From assembly GCA_963663615.1 (NCBI GenBank), contig OY760517.1:62001-126000 (forward strand): a DNA stretch of 64,000 nucleotides, written 5' to 3'. The position numbers and the translations under genes are program-made. Below, piece after piece: positions 38,201 through 46,880 of the stretch (the stretch's first letter is position 1; each line of letters starts with the position of its first letter). The notes beneath the pieces are model-generated. The model made no database searches. It was given only the letters and a program-made list of their open reading frames with translations, and was not told the DNA's origin. Source of the DNA: G963663615 sp963663615 (GTDB lineage Bacteria; Bacteroidota; Ignavibacteria; Ignavibacteriales; Melioribacteraceae).

Positions 38201-38304
38201 GTAAACAGAAACCAATACGTGCTGAAGAAAAAGTAGGAAGGAATGAACCTTGTCCTTGCGGTAGTGGTAAAAAATACAAACAGTGCCACGGTAAAAACAA
38301 CTAG
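35263..38304 (+). CDS. secA: Preprotein translocase ATPase SecA
   Basis: The 1013-residue protein is within the usual size for this phylum. It has Walker A in MATGEGKTL (about residues 157-165), DEVD (about 263-266) followed by SVLIDEARTPLIISGP, the preprotein cross-linking and helical scaffold regions, and TNMAGRGTDI with ...RQLRGRAGRQGDPG in the second motor domain. The C-terminal SEC-C zinc motif NEPCPCGSGKKYKQCHG is the site that binds SecB or phospholipid. It drives Sec-dependent export of the many signal-peptide proteins seen here. CGGAG precedes the ATG. glnB follows after 8 nt, so the two are likely co-transcribed. Confidence 0.97.
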   Translation: MLGGLLKKVFGDKNAKVLKEYQPVVEEINAIYDTLTDLTDDELREKSADLKRKINDETAELRKEIEEIQETLRADEADSDRESLYQKLDKLNDELDDLYEDVLDEILPEAFAVVKDTCRRLVGKSWDAAGSKINWNMIPYDVQLIGGIVLHRGNIAEMATGEGKTLVATMPMFLNALTGRGVHVVTVNDYLAKRDSQWMGEVFKFHGLTVGVILNDMDPSQRQAEYACDITYGTNNEFGFDYLRDNMAVMKENCVQRIHNYAIVDEVDSVLIDEARTPLIISGPVESNTQKFYDMKPRIERLFRKQSKLVAELVKEAEDNFESDKEKAGMAILRAHRGFPKNKRLIKLLGEPEMAKLLHETELFYLREKGKRMPEVDFELYFAIDERNHSIDLTEKGREELAAGSREGKEFFVLPDLGTEISKMENDPELSNEDRTKRKEELYKLYSERSEVIHILNQLLRAYTMFQKDDEYVITEDGKVAIVDEFTGRVLSGRRYSDGLHQAIEAKENVKVEKDSQTLATITLQNYFRLYKKLSGMTGTAETEEGEFFEIYKLEVVVIPTNRPIARLDENDAIFKTKREKYNAIIDKIEQLRAEQRPVLVGTASVEVSETLSRMLKRKGVGHNVLNAKQHSREAEIVAHAGQPGAVTIATNMAGRGTDIKLGSGIKEIGGLYILGTERHESRRIDRQLRGRAGRQGDPGNSKFYISLEDDLMRIFGGDKITNVMSRIGMEEGEAIEHSMISKSVERAQKKVEENNFAIRKRLLEYDNVMNQQREVIYNRRRQALEGERLKDEIVNYLDEFADSLVEKYYESVDTKGLNEELVTKTLVDLKIEPEAFEKMKEDGVKNAVLEAALNFYSRKEEALGIEMMARLERYAVLHVIDEKWKEHLREMDDLKEGINLRAYGQKDPIVEYKGEAFKLFVSLLEDLRDEIISFVFKYWPQVQEDVQEQRRQQRMVTQKDASTNMGLKGQQQGEGSVAGKQKPIRAEEKVGRNEPCPCGSGKKYKQCHGKNN

Positions 38305-38312
38305 AGGTTCTT

Positions 38313-38651
38313 ATGAAAAAAATTGAAGCCGTTATACGTCCCTTTAAGTTAGATGAGGTAAAGGAAGCCCTTTTGGAAGAAGGAATAAAAGGACTTACGA
38401 TTTCGGAAGTTAGAGGGTACGGCAGACAGAAAGGTCACAAGGAAACATATCGGGGCAGTGAGTACCAGATTGAATTTGTGCCGAAAATTAAGATTGAAAT
38501 TGTGGTGGATGATCCCGATACCGAAAAGGTTATCGATGCTATTCTGAGAACTGCCAAAACCGGTCAGGTTGGTGATGGCAAAATATTCATTTCGAATGTT
38601 GAGGATGTTATCAGGATAAGGACTGATGAGTCGGGACCCGAAGCATTATAA
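38313..38651 (+). CDS. glnB: Nitrogen regulatory protein PII
   Basis: The 112-residue protein matches the PII family over its whole length. The T-loop GRQKGHKETYRGSEY carries Tyr51, the uridylylation position in enterobacterial GlnB, and the ATP-binding C-terminal segment GDGKIF is present. PII senses 2-oxoglutarate and ATP/ADP and, in known systems, controls GlnE, ammonium channels and NtrB. The GlnE gene lies about 3.3 kb upstream on the opposite strand; no glnA, amtB or glnD is in the window. It lies 8 nt after secA. Confidence 0.95.
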   Translation: MKKIEAVIRPFKLDEVKEALLEEGIKGLTISEVRGYGRQKGHKETYRGSEYQIEFVPKIKIEIVVDDPDTEKVIDAILRTAKTGQVGDGKIFISNVEDVIRIRTDESGPEAL

Positions 38652-38670
38652 ATTACCGGAGCAGTTAATC

Positions 38671-40773
38671 TTGAATATTAAAATTAGTAACAAAAGTTTG
38701 CTGTTTTTAAGTTTGTTGTTGATTCTAACATCTTGCAGCGTTTGGCGGAATTTTAATTCCTATTTCAATACCTACTTTAATGCCCAAAAGTTTTTTGGGG
38801 AAGTAGAAGAGGCTATACAGGAAGGAACTGTTGATCGCTTTGACTTTAAAGCCGATAATGGAGCAAAAGCACAAACTCAGAACATTCAGAAAGTTATTGA
38901 AAAATGTTCCGCTATTTTGCAGGACCACAGAGAATCTGCATATTTCGATAATTCACTCCTTATGATTGGAAAGGCGTTTTATTACCAGCAGGAGTTTATT
39001 AAAGCCCGCAGAAAATTTAATGAGCTTTCTGTAATTTTAGATAGTGATCTGCTTCTTGAAAACAAGTTGTGGCTCGGTAAAACCGAACTTCATCTTCGTA
39101 ATTTTGATGAGGGCATGGATATACTTAATGAGGTGAGAGATTCTGCCAAAATTGATGATAACGATGAAATTATAGTGGATGCTGCTGTAACACAAATTGC
39201 ATTTCTTATATACCGCGAAAACTATTACAGGGCAATTGAATACAGCGAAAGTTTACTTGAGGAAACCGATGATGATGAACTGAAAGCTGAAATATATTTC
39301 CAGATGGGTAAACTTTACACCTTGCTTGAGGAACCTGAAAATGCCTCCGAAGCTTTTGCCAAAGTACCTCAATACGAACCTACTTACGAAATTGAATTTA
39401 ACAGTAAATTCGAAAATGCGAAACTTCTTAAACAGTTGGATAGGCTTGATGAAAGTTTGGCTGTACTTGAAGAACTGCGTGATGAGGATAAAAATCAGGA
39501 TAATTTTGATGTAATTGATCTTGAAAAAGGTTTGATTTGGTATGAACAGGGTAAAGTTGATACTGCCTATAACCAGTTCTATGATGTTGATACTACTTAC
39601 AAACGTGGTGAAGCTGCCGGACGTGCAGAGTACATGCTTGGTGTAATTTGGGAAAGCGATTACAGGGATTTTGATAGTGCCAAGTTTTTCTACGGGAAAT
39701 CGGTTAGGGCTGCAATGGCTCCCGAATACAAGGCACAGGCTGGTAGAAAGAAAAATCTTTTCGATAAATATTCTACACTTTCAGGTAATATATACAGAAA
39801 TTCAATGCAGTACCTTTATGCTACTGATAGCTCTGCTTTTATAAGGGATTCGCTAACTTATGAAGCTTATCTCAATAGGGATACTACCGAGTTTGATTTA
39901 ACTGAAGATGACCCTAATGCCGAACCTGAAGTTATTCCAACCAAACCAAGTAAACCCAGACTTGAAGCTGATAGTTTGAATAATTTGCTGGCAAAAACAA
40001 AATTTGAGCTTGGTAACCTTTTCCTAACCGAATTAAATATTCCCGATTCGGCTATGAAATATTATAATGATATAAAGGAAAAACATGGTGCCAAGTATTT
40101 TGAACCGAGATTAGTTTATTCAATTGGTACGTACTACCTTACAGTTGGTGACCAGGAAAAAGCCGATAGTATATACAATTATGTTTATGAAAATTATTAT
40201 TATGACGAAGTTGCTAACGAAGCTGCTAAAAAACTGGGTAAGGAGCTAATAAGTAAAGGAAAGGATAAAGCTGAAGTTAAGTATATGGAAGCTGAAGACT
40301 TTTTCCTTGATGGCGAGTTTACAAAAGCACTTGTTAATTTCGACTCGGTTTATACAGTGTATCCTGAATCGCAGTACGCCCCGCGTGCACTATTCACGAA
40401 AGGTTATATCCTGGAAAATAAACTTGATATGCCCGATTCTGCTTTTTCGGTTTATGATACGCTTTCAAATAATTACAAGAATAGCGTTTATACCAAATCG
40501 GTAAAGAAAAAATACGATTTTTACAGGGCAGAACAGAAAAGAATAGCGGATTCAATTGCAGCGGCACAGAAGCATATCGCTGATTCGTTGGCAGCAATTG
40601 TTCGTCAACAGGAAATTGCTGATTCGCTGGCAGCCTTACCGCAGGATTCATTGGCTGTTGATTCGGTTGCAGTATTAAAGGATTCTACACTAATTACTCC
40701 CGATTCCCTTGATCAACAGAACAATTTGAATAATAATTCTGTTACAGATACTACTTCTTCAAAACAGAAGTAG
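38671..40773 (+). CDS. TPR-rich lipoprotein (possible PorW/SprE-like envelope protein)
   Basis: The 700-residue protein has a lipobox (LILTSC, Cys22 counted from this start). TPR-like helices run from about 60 to 600, and a low-complexity C-terminal tail repeats IADSLAA. I choose TTG 38671 because CCGGAG lies 9 nt upstream and the signal peptide begins there; an ATG at 38626 overlaps glnB by 26 nt and would add a non-signal extension. The SVWRNFNSYFNTYFNA motif after the Cys and the TPR array recall PorW/SprE, a T9SS periplasmic lipoprotein, but the similarity is too loose to name it. It probably lies in the secA-glnB transcription unit. Confidence 0.65.
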   Translation: MNIKISNKSLLFLSLLLILTSCSVWRNFNSYFNTYFNAQKFFGEVEEAIQEGTVDRFDFKADNGAKAQTQNIQKVIEKCSAILQDHRESAYFDNSLLMIGKAFYYQQEFIKARRKFNELSVILDSDLLLENKLWLGKTELHLRNFDEGMDILNEVRDSAKIDDNDEIIVDAAVTQIAFLIYRENYYRAIEYSESLLEETDDDELKAEIYFQMGKLYTLLEEPENASEAFAKVPQYEPTYEIEFNSKFENAKLLKQLDRLDESLAVLEELRDEDKNQDNFDVIDLEKGLIWYEQGKVDTAYNQFYDVDTTYKRGEAAGRAEYMLGVIWESDYRDFDSAKFFYGKSVRAAMAPEYKAQAGRKKNLFDKYSTLSGNIYRNSMQYLYATDSSAFIRDSLTYEAYLNRDTTEFDLTEDDPNAEPEVIPTKPSKPRLEADSLNNLLAKTKFELGNLFLTELNIPDSAMKYYNDIKEKHGAKYFEPRLVYSIGTYYLTVGDQEKADSIYNYVYENYYYDEVANEAAKKLGKELISKGKDKAEVKYMEAEDFFLDGEFTKALVNFDSVYTVYPESQYAPRALFTKGYILENKLDMPDSAFSVYDTLSNNYKNSVYTKSVKKKYDFYRAEQKRIADSIAAAQKHIADSLAAIVRQQEIADSLAALPQDSLAVDSVAVLKDSTLITPDSLDQQNNLNNNSVTDTTSSKQK

Positions 40774-40804
40774 TATTGCTGTTAATAAATATCGGAGTAT
40801 TGTT

Positions 40805-41467
40805 ATGACTCGCCGTCAGCTGCTAAAAATTATTGAGGAAGGCGAAAGTCTTACTGTCGAGTTCAAACAACGATACTCCGAGCATGAAAAAATTGCCAAG
40901 GAAATTATTGCCTTTGCTAATACTGCCGGGGGTTATCTTATTTTTGGAGTTGAAGATAACGGTAAAATAACCGGTGTATGGAGCGAAAAAGAAACTGCCG
41001 AACTGCTTACCGAGTGTATCAATAACCATATTGAACCTACCCCCGAATACACAATACATTATATTGATGTTGATGATGTTGAGCTTGTAGTTGCTGAAAT
41101 ATTTGAATCGGAGATTAAACCTAACCGTGTGCAGGATTATAAGGCTGAGCTTGATTTGCGAACTGCCCAGGTATATGTAAGGCAGGCAGATAAGAGTATT
41201 CCTGCAAGCAGGGAAATGATAAAGATTTTACAAGCACAATCGGGTGAAAAGCCACTTATTAAGTACGAAATAGGCAAAAACGAAAAAATTGTTTTTGAAT
41301 ATCTCGAAAAGAATGAGTATATAACAGTTAAGCAACTGGAAGAAATTGCCAACCTTTCGCGAAGAAGAGCATCCAGAACACTGATTAAGATGGTAAGAGC
41401 AGACTTGCTGTTTATCCATACAAGGAATAACGGAGAAGATTTTTATACCCATACAGGAAAAATTTAA
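40805..41467 (+). CDS. AlbA_2 (Schlafen-like) domain protein with C-terminal winged helix
   Basis: The 220-residue protein has an AlbA_2/Schlafen-type N-terminal domain: E...VEFKQ at residues 13-22, then IIAFANTAGGYLIFGVED (about 38-56). The C-terminal 60 residues look like a winged helix (ITVKQLEEIANLSRRRASRTLIKMV). Such proteins are usually annotated as DNA-binding or ATP-binding transcriptional regulators. It starts 31 nt after the TPR lipoprotein and 37 nt before the permease, so it may belong to the same transcript and could regulate the permease; this is inference. Confidence 0.75.
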   Translation: MTRRQLLKIIEEGESLTVEFKQRYSEHEKIAKEIIAFANTAGGYLIFGVEDNGKITGVWSEKETAELLTECINNHIEPTPEYTIHYIDVDDVELVVAEIFESEIKPNRVQDYKAELDLRTAQVYVRQADKSIPASREMIKILQAQSGEKPLIKYEIGKNEKIVFEYLEKNEYITVKQLEEIANLSRRRASRTLIKMVRADLLFIHTRNNGEDFYTHTGKI

Positions 41468-41504
41468 TTAAATTCTCATCCAAATTATTGAAAGATTTAA
41501 TTAT

Positions 41505-43589
41505 ATGAGTTCAGACAAGAAAAAATTAAAGAAAGAATTAAGTTTACTTGGTGTTATTGGTATTGCTACCGGTACTACCATATCAAGCGGCTTTTTCCTT
41601 TTGCCTGGGCTTGCCGCCTCAATGGCTGGTTCAGGTCTTATATTTGCCTATTTGTTAGCTGCAGTTCCACTTATACCCGCAATGTTTAGTATTGTTGAGC
41701 TTGCTACTGCAATGCCTCGTGCCGGCGGTGTTTATTATTTTATGGACAGAACTTTGGGACCAATGTTTGGTACAATTGGTGGCGTTGGTACATTTTTATC
41801 GCTTATCCTTAAAGTTTCTTTTGCACTTATTGGTATGGGTGCTTATATAAATCTGTTTTTCCCTGATTTGCCTATTGTGCCTATTGCGTTGGTTATTGCC
41901 CTTGTTCTGGGTGCAATAAACATCAAGGGGGCATCTTCCGGTAGCCGGATGCAGATTGTTCTGGTGGCTGCTTTGCTTCTTATACTTGTATTGTTTATTG
42001 GATATGGTGGTGCAAATGTTAATTTTGCTTCATTCAGGGATATGTTTGGTAACTCCTTTGAAGATATTGCCTCCGCAGCGGGGTTTGTTTATATAAGTTA
42101 TATTGGTATTACAAAGGTTGCATCTCTTTCCGAAGAGGTTAAAAATCCTGAAAAAAATCTGCCACTTGGTATTTTTATTTCACTTGGTACTGCTTTGGTT
42201 GTGTACGTACTTGGAACTGCTGTAATGGTGGGACTAATACCTATTGAAGAACTTAGCGGTGCACTTACTCCTGCAGCACTTGCTGCCGAAAAATTTGCCG
42301 GTAAAACCGGTGTTATTCTAATCTCGATAGCTGCCCTTGCATCCTTTATAAGTGTGGCAAATGCCGGTACATTGTCTGCTTCCCGTTACCCGCTTGCAAT
42401 GAGCCGCGATCATCTGCTACCCCTTTGGTTCAGGCGTCTTAGTAAATCAGGCAATCCTAATAATTCACTCGTCGTTACGGTACTTTTAATAATGGTTATT
42501 CTTGTACTGTTCGATCCAACTAAAATAGCCAAACTTGCCAGTGCGTTTCAGCTTGTAATGTTTGCATTTGTTTGTCTGGCTGTAATTGTAATGCGTGAAA
42601 GCAAAATAGAAAGTTACGACCCGGGATATAAATCACCATTTTATCCATATATGCAGATAGCCGGTATTTTGGCTCCAATGTACCTAATTTCAAAAATGGG
42701 CTGGCTCTCAATAATGTTTTCATTGGGGCTGGTTTTAGCTGCTGTATTATGGTACAATTATTACGGACAAAAACGAGTTAGTCGTAACGGTGCAATCTAC
42801 CATATTTTTGAGCGTTTGGGTCGTAGCCGTTTTATTGGTCTGGATAGAGAATTAAGAGAAATATTGAAGGAAAAAGGTTTACGTAAGCACGATCCTTTTG
42901 ATGAGATAGTTCTTAAAAGTAAACTTATTGATCTTGATGAAAGAGCCGATTTTGAGGAGCTTTCAATTAAAGCTGCCGAGTGGCTTGCACAACATGTACC
43001 TCATACTGCCGAAGAAATTAACAAGCAATTTGTTGAGGGAAACCGTATTGGTGCTACTCCGGTTACCCATGGCGTTGCTTTACCTCACTTGCGTATTGAC
43101 GGACTAGACTCACCTAAAATGGTAATTGTACGTGGCAAAAAAGGTATCTCTATTACGTTTAATAATCCACTTACCGATCATGACGAGGAAACGCAGATAA
43201 TTAGTGCAGTGTTTTTTCTTGCAAGTCCGGATAAAGATCATACCCAGCATTTGCGCATGTTAGCCCAAATTGCCGGCAGGGTTGATGAAGAATCGTTTGC
43301 TGCCGATTGGGATAGTGCAACCTCCGAACTTGAGATTAAATCTGTTATGTTGCGGCATGATAATTATATGAGTCTTATTATTGGTGAAGATAAAAACAGT
43401 AACCAGTTTACCGGTAAAATGATTAAGGAAGCTGATTTTCCTGAAAACTGTCTTGTTGCCATGATAGTTCGAAATGGTGAATCCATAATTCCTCGAGGCT
43501 CAACAGTTATACGAGAAGGTGACAGACTTACGATTATTTCAGACCCGACAGGAATACGCGATTTTAACAAATTGCTGGAAATGGATTAA
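41505..43589 (+). CDS. APC amino-acid permease fused to PTS EIIA type 2 and TrkA-C domains
   Basis: The protein has 694 residues. Residues about 12-420 form a 12-helix APC permease (GIATGTTISSGFFLLPG in helix 1, AMPRAGGVYYFMDR after helix 2). Residues about 465-610 match a PTS EIIA type 2 (fructose/nitrogen) domain, with His528 in VALPHLR at the phosphorylated position. Residues about 620-694 look like a TrkA_C ligand-binding domain (P.GSTVIREGDRLTII). The fusion suggests that transport is gated by phosphorylation or a small ligand. Related permease-regulatory fusions exist in this phylum, but their substrates are poorly known. No PTS EI or HPr is in the window. Confidence 0.85.
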   Translation: MSSDKKKLKKELSLLGVIGIATGTTISSGFFLLPGLAASMAGSGLIFAYLLAAVPLIPAMFSIVELATAMPRAGGVYYFMDRTLGPMFGTIGGVGTFLSLILKVSFALIGMGAYINLFFPDLPIVPIALVIALVLGAINIKGASSGSRMQIVLVAALLLILVLFIGYGGANVNFASFRDMFGNSFEDIASAAGFVYISYIGITKVASLSEEVKNPEKNLPLGIFISLGTALVVYVLGTAVMVGLIPIEELSGALTPAALAAEKFAGKTGVILISIAALASFISVANAGTLSASRYPLAMSRDHLLPLWFRRLSKSGNPNNSLVVTVLLIMVILVLFDPTKIAKLASAFQLVMFAFVCLAVIVMRESKIESYDPGYKSPFYPYMQIAGILAPMYLISKMGWLSIMFSLGLVLAAVLWYNYYGQKRVSRNGAIYHIFERLGRSRFIGLDRELREILKEKGLRKHDPFDEIVLKSKLIDLDERADFEELSIKAAEWLAQHVPHTAEEINKQFVEGNRIGATPVTHGVALPHLRIDGLDSPKMVIVRGKKGISITFNNPLTDHDEETQIISAVFFLASPDKDHTQHLRMLAQIAGRVDEESFAADWDSATSELEIKSVMLRHDNYMSLIIGEDKNSNQFTGKMIKEADFPENCLVAMIVRNGESIIPRGSTVIREGDRLTIISDPTGIRDFNKLLEMD

Positions 43590-43648
43590 ACCGAAGCAAA
43601 ACATTTGTTGTCCAATGAGCAAATAAACTCATTAAAAAGGAGAAACAA

Positions 43649-44047
43649 ATGTTACGAAATATATTGGTTTTGCTGGTAGCTGTACTAACAGTAACTGTAA
43701 CTGCACAAGGTATGAGACAAGGTAAGGGCAGAATGGGTATGAGACCTGTTTCTGTTGAGGACAGGGTTAAGCATATAAACCAGGCGATTGGATTAAATGA
43801 TGCACAATATGCCGCTGTAACCAAAATTATTGAAGCATCCGAAAAGGAAGTTCAAGAGTTGAGAAGCAGCAAACAACCCGGCACTCAGCCAAACTTCGAA
43901 AAAATGCAGCAAATCCGTTTGGATGAGCAGAAGAAAATATCAGCACTTCTTACTCCGGAACAGCTAAAACTATATGAAGTATTCGTTGAAAAGAATAAAA
44001 GGGAACGTCCATTAAGAAGAGGCAGGGGTCCTGCCAATACTAACTAA
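43649..44047 (+). CDS. Small periplasmic Spy/CpxP-like protein
   Basis: The 132-residue protein has a signal peptide ending TVTAQ and then a basic Gly/Met/Arg stretch. A helical domain holds GLNDAQYAAVTKI and LLTPEQLKLYEVF, the repeated L(T/N)..Q motif of the Spy/CpxP/heavy-metal-resistance family. Family members act as periplasmic chaperones or stress sensors. AAAGGAG precedes the start by about 7 nt. Its 3' end overlaps the convergent methyltransferase gene by 8 nt. Confidence 0.7.
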   Translation: MLRNILVLLVAVLTVTVTAQGMRQGKGRMGMRPVSVEDRVKHINQAIGLNDAQYAAVTKIIEASEKEVQELRSSKQPGTQPNFEKMQQIRLDEQKKISALLTPEQLKLYEVFVEKNKRERPLRRGRGPANTN

Positions 44048-45485
44048 GTTTATCGGGTAAAAGTATTTCCGAGGTTCTTAAAGCTCTCGGGAACTGACTT
44101 TTTAATCCATCCTTTGAGGCGACAGCTACCCCGGCAACGTCGCCTCTTATCTTTATTATCTGCTTGCCTTTGGCTTCAAATTCATGCTTAATTATGCGTC
44201 CGTCAAAATAAGTCTTAATATCGTCCCAATTATTCAGCTCAGTTACATTTCTTTTTGCCATGTGTTCAAAAACTTTTGCCGGATAGTTTTTCAGCTGAAT
44301 ATTATTATGCCTGTCAAACTGCCCAAATTTAAGTCCTATTCTTACAAACATGTCAGGAGTATCTGTTTCCCAGTCCTTATGAATAAAGAACACATCATTT
44401 TTCTTGAAATAGTATTTGTATTGAGCAAATTCCTCATATGGTATATCGAACTGGTCGCTTAACTTTTGCAGTTTCTCCTTTATTTTGCTACTACCGGCTG
44501 ATACAAAAAAGTTGTTCTTTGTTTTTTTTACCTTGGCAGTTCCTTTAACTTCATCTGTCTTTCTTAATTTTGCAACAAAAAAGCCTTCGCTATTAATTTC
44601 CCATGGTATAATTCTGTGGGCAAGTTTAATTGAAGGATTAAGCTGTTCACCCTCGTATTTGGTAAAAGCCGGTTGCGAAGGTACAGGGAGTTCAATTTCT
44701 TCAAGCTCAACAGGGTATTTTTTTAATATATTGTGCAGAACAAGTTCGTTTTCTTCAAGTGTAAGTGTACAAGTTGAATAGGTTATTTCACCGCCAACCT
44801 TTGCCATTTTAATTGCTGAAACAAGCAACTTGAATTGTGTATCCGACAAGTTTTGTGCAAGGTCTTTGTTCCACCAGTTTGAAACTTCCCCTTTTTTCTG
44901 AAGTATGCCGAGTGCACTACAAGGAGCGTCAACCAAAATCTTGTCGAAATATTCCGGGAACCTATTACTTAGTACTTCCCCTTTCCCCTTAATTATTCCA
45001 ATATTTGGAATGCTTTGCTTTTCCATATTGTGCACAAGTATCTTGATGCGGTTTATTACAAGTTCGTTGGCATAAATTTGCCCCTTGTAATCCATCATTT
45101 CGGCAAGCTGGGTAGTTTTTGAGCCAGGTGCTGCACAAAGATCAAGTACTTTATCCTCACTTGTTGGTTTAACTACAAGTGGTGGTATCATTGAGGAAAG
45201 GCTTTGGATGTAATATAAACCAAGAGTATATTCAAGAGTTTTACCAAGAGATTCGTTTCCTGATTTTACTGCGTAAGCATTTTCGAAATTGTCAAGCTTT
45301 TCAAGGGTAATACCATAGTTACCTAATCCTGAAATAATGCGTTCATGTTTGGTTTTATCAGGATGTAATCTAATATAGTTTATGTGAGGTTTGTAAATAT
45401 AATCAGCGTATCTAACTAAAAAATCACCCCCAAAATGTTTGAGGATGTACTCCTTGATGTTGTTTCCAAGTTCAATCAAAATCAA
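44040..45485 (-). CDS. RsmB/RsmF-type RNA (cytosine-C5)-methyltransferase
   Basis: The 481-residue protein has SAM-binding motif I in LDLCAAPGSKTTQLAE, and motif IV DAPCSALG and motif VI YSTCTL, which carry the two cysteines of m5C RNA methyltransferases of the NOP2/Sun family. The C-terminal 180 residues probably form the extra RNA-binding domain found in RsmF-like enzymes. The likely target is rRNA; the exact base cannot be inferred. Its start overlaps the upstream gene by 4 nt (ATGA), indicating translational coupling. Confidence 0.88.
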   Translation of the reverse strand: MILIELGNNIKEYILKHFGGDFLVRYADYIYKPHINYIRLHPDKTKHERIISGLGNYGITLEKLDNFENAYAVKSGNESLGKTLEYTLGLYYIQSLSSMIPPLVVKPTSEDKVLDLCAAPGSKTTQLAEMMDYKGQIYANELVINRIKILVHNMEKQSIPNIGIIKGKGEVLSNRFPEYFDKILVDAPCSALGILQKKGEVSNWWNKDLAQNLSDTQFKLLVSAIKMAKVGGEITYSTCTLTLEENELVLHNILKKYPVELEEIELPVPSQPAFTKYEGEQLNPSIKLAHRIIPWEINSEGFFVAKLRKTDEVKGTAKVKKTKNNFFVSAGSSKIKEKLQKLSDQFDIPYEEFAQYKYYFKKNDVFFIHKDWETDTPDMFVRIGLKFGQFDRHNNIQLKNYPAKVFEHMAKRNVTELNNWDDIKTYFDGRIIKHEFEAKGKQIIKIRGDVAGVAVASKDGLKSQFPRALRTSEILLPDKLS

Positions 45486-45907
45486 TACCTGTTCAAATTA
45501 AGCATCTTAAAAATAGTATTCGTAACTGTCATATATCTGCTGCTGGTAGGGTATTGTATAAGGTAGTCCGATATAATATCCTTAACAAGATTGTCGAGGT
45601 ATTTTTCGTAATCTTTAACAGCAGAATTAACATCATTATCGTTTATAGGTAATTGTATGCTGGCAGGAGTTTTCCTGTTAGCGTACAAAATATATTTTGC
45701 ATGTTCAATGCTTTTTACCTGTGCAAAAAGAAGATGTTGCGTATCGGTAAGTTCAAACTGACCAAAAATTTCCGAGCCAAGTAAAAGAGTTTTGCCGGGA
45801 AGCTTAAACTCTTCGTTGTTTTCAGATTTATTAAATTCACCCAGAAAATCCTTAACCATCGGTTCATATTTTTTTGCAAGTTGTTGTATATATTCTTTTT
45901 CTTCCAT
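45482..45907 (-). CDS. Uncharacterised small cytoplasmic protein between lgt and the methyltransferase
   Basis: The 141-residue protein is mostly helical and acidic, with no signal peptide or membrane helix. A central LLLGSEIFGQFELTDTQHLLF stretch looks like a small beta element. I do not recognise it. It overlaps lgt by 1 nt upstream and the methyltransferase by 4 nt downstream, so all three are in one tight operon; its real coding status is well supported by that spacing. Confidence 0.7.
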   Translation of the reverse strand: MEEKEYIQQLAKKYEPMVKDFLGEFNKSENNEEFKLPGKTLLLGSEIFGQFELTDTQHLLFAQVKSIEHAKYILYANRKTPASIQLPINDNDVNSAVKDYEKYLDNLVKDIISDYLIQYPTSSRYMTVTNTIFKMLNLNRY

Positions 45908-46716
45908 CAGCGGATTTTCTTTCCCTTTGTGTTTTTAGGTTTGGGTTTATGAAAAAATACCAGATAGATACCCGCAAGAATTGGAATAATACTTAATATT
46001 TGTCCCATATTTAATAGCATACCCTGCTCAAAGGATGACTGGTTTTCCTTGAAATTTTCTACAAATAACCTGAATGCAAATACAAGAATCAGGAACATTC
46101 CAAGTGTAAAACCTTCTCTAAACTTACCTTTTGTAATTCGGTAAAAGTTAATAAGAAAAGCAAAGATTAGCAGGTAAGCAATTGCTTCATAAAGCTGAGC
46201 AGGATGACGTGGTACCTGTGAGTATTGTAAATTCCTTTCGAATATTACACCCCAATCGCCACCGGTTGGTTTACCAATAATTTCGGAATTAAAAAAGTTA
46301 CCAATTCGTATAAAGGCACCACCAAGCATTGAAGGAATTACAATTCTATCTGCTACCCACAAAAATGGTTGATCCTTAAAGCGTCTTGAGTAGTAAACAA
46401 GAGCAAGTGTTACACCAATTGCTGCACCATGGCTTGCAAGTCCGCCTTTCCATATAAATAAAATTTGAAGTGGGTTGCTAAGGTAATAAACGGGATCGTA
46501 GAAGAGGCAATGCCCGAGACGAGCACCAAGCACAACTCCAAGCATCATATACCAAAGTAGGTCGTTAAGGTTATCAACATTTTTGTTTTCGTTTTTATAT
46601 ATCCACGTCATGATGGGGAAGCCAACTACAAAACCGCTTGCAAACAGCAGACCGTACCAACGTATTGAAAATATCCAGATTTTTACAATTTCAGGATCAA
46701 CATTCCAGGTAAACAA
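45907..46716 (-). CDS. lgt: Prolipoprotein diacylglyceryl transferase Lgt
   Basis: The 269-residue protein has seven membrane helices. It has the Lgt marks IRWYGLLFASGF, ARLGHCLFYDP, GGLASHGAAIG (catalytic region) and GNFFNSEIIGKPT. It transfers diacylglycerol to the lipobox Cys of prolipoproteins; at least six such proteins are encoded in this window. The start appears to be TTG at 46716, with GGAGAG 4 nt upstream; no ATG lies in the N-terminal region before conserved sequence begins. Confidence 0.93.
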   Translation of the reverse strand: MFTWNVDPEIVKIWIFSIRWYGLLFASGFVVGFPIMTWIYKNENKNVDNLNDLLWYMMLGVVLGARLGHCLFYDPVYYLSNPLQILFIWKGGLASHGAAIGVTLALVYYSRRFKDQPFLWVADRIVIPSMLGGAFIRIGNFFNSEIIGKPTGGDWGVIFERNLQYSQVPRHPAQLYEAIAYLLIFAFLINFYRITKGKFREGFTLGMFLILVFAFRLFVENFKENQSSFEQGMLLNMGQILSIIPILAGIYLVFFHKPKPKNTKGKKIR

Positions 46717-46813
46717 TATACTCTCCGTATTAGGATAAGATTATAATAACAAATTTACGGAATTAAGATTTTAATTGGTAATCAAGAAAAGTTAAAATTT
46801 ATACCCCAAAAGC

Positions 46814-46845
46814 TTTATTAAAGTTCGGCAAACTTGATAAATTTG
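46814..46845 (+). promoter_or_regulatory. Candidate Bacteroidota-type promoter of the thioesterase gene
   Basis: TAAATTTG at 46838-46845 fits the TAnnTTTG element, and TTTA at 46814-46817 lies 20 nt upstream in place of -33 TTTG. The ATG is 35 nt downstream. Pattern match only. Confidence 0.4.
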
Positions 46846-46880
46846 TTATTGGCAACAAAAATATTTTACGGAATGGAATA

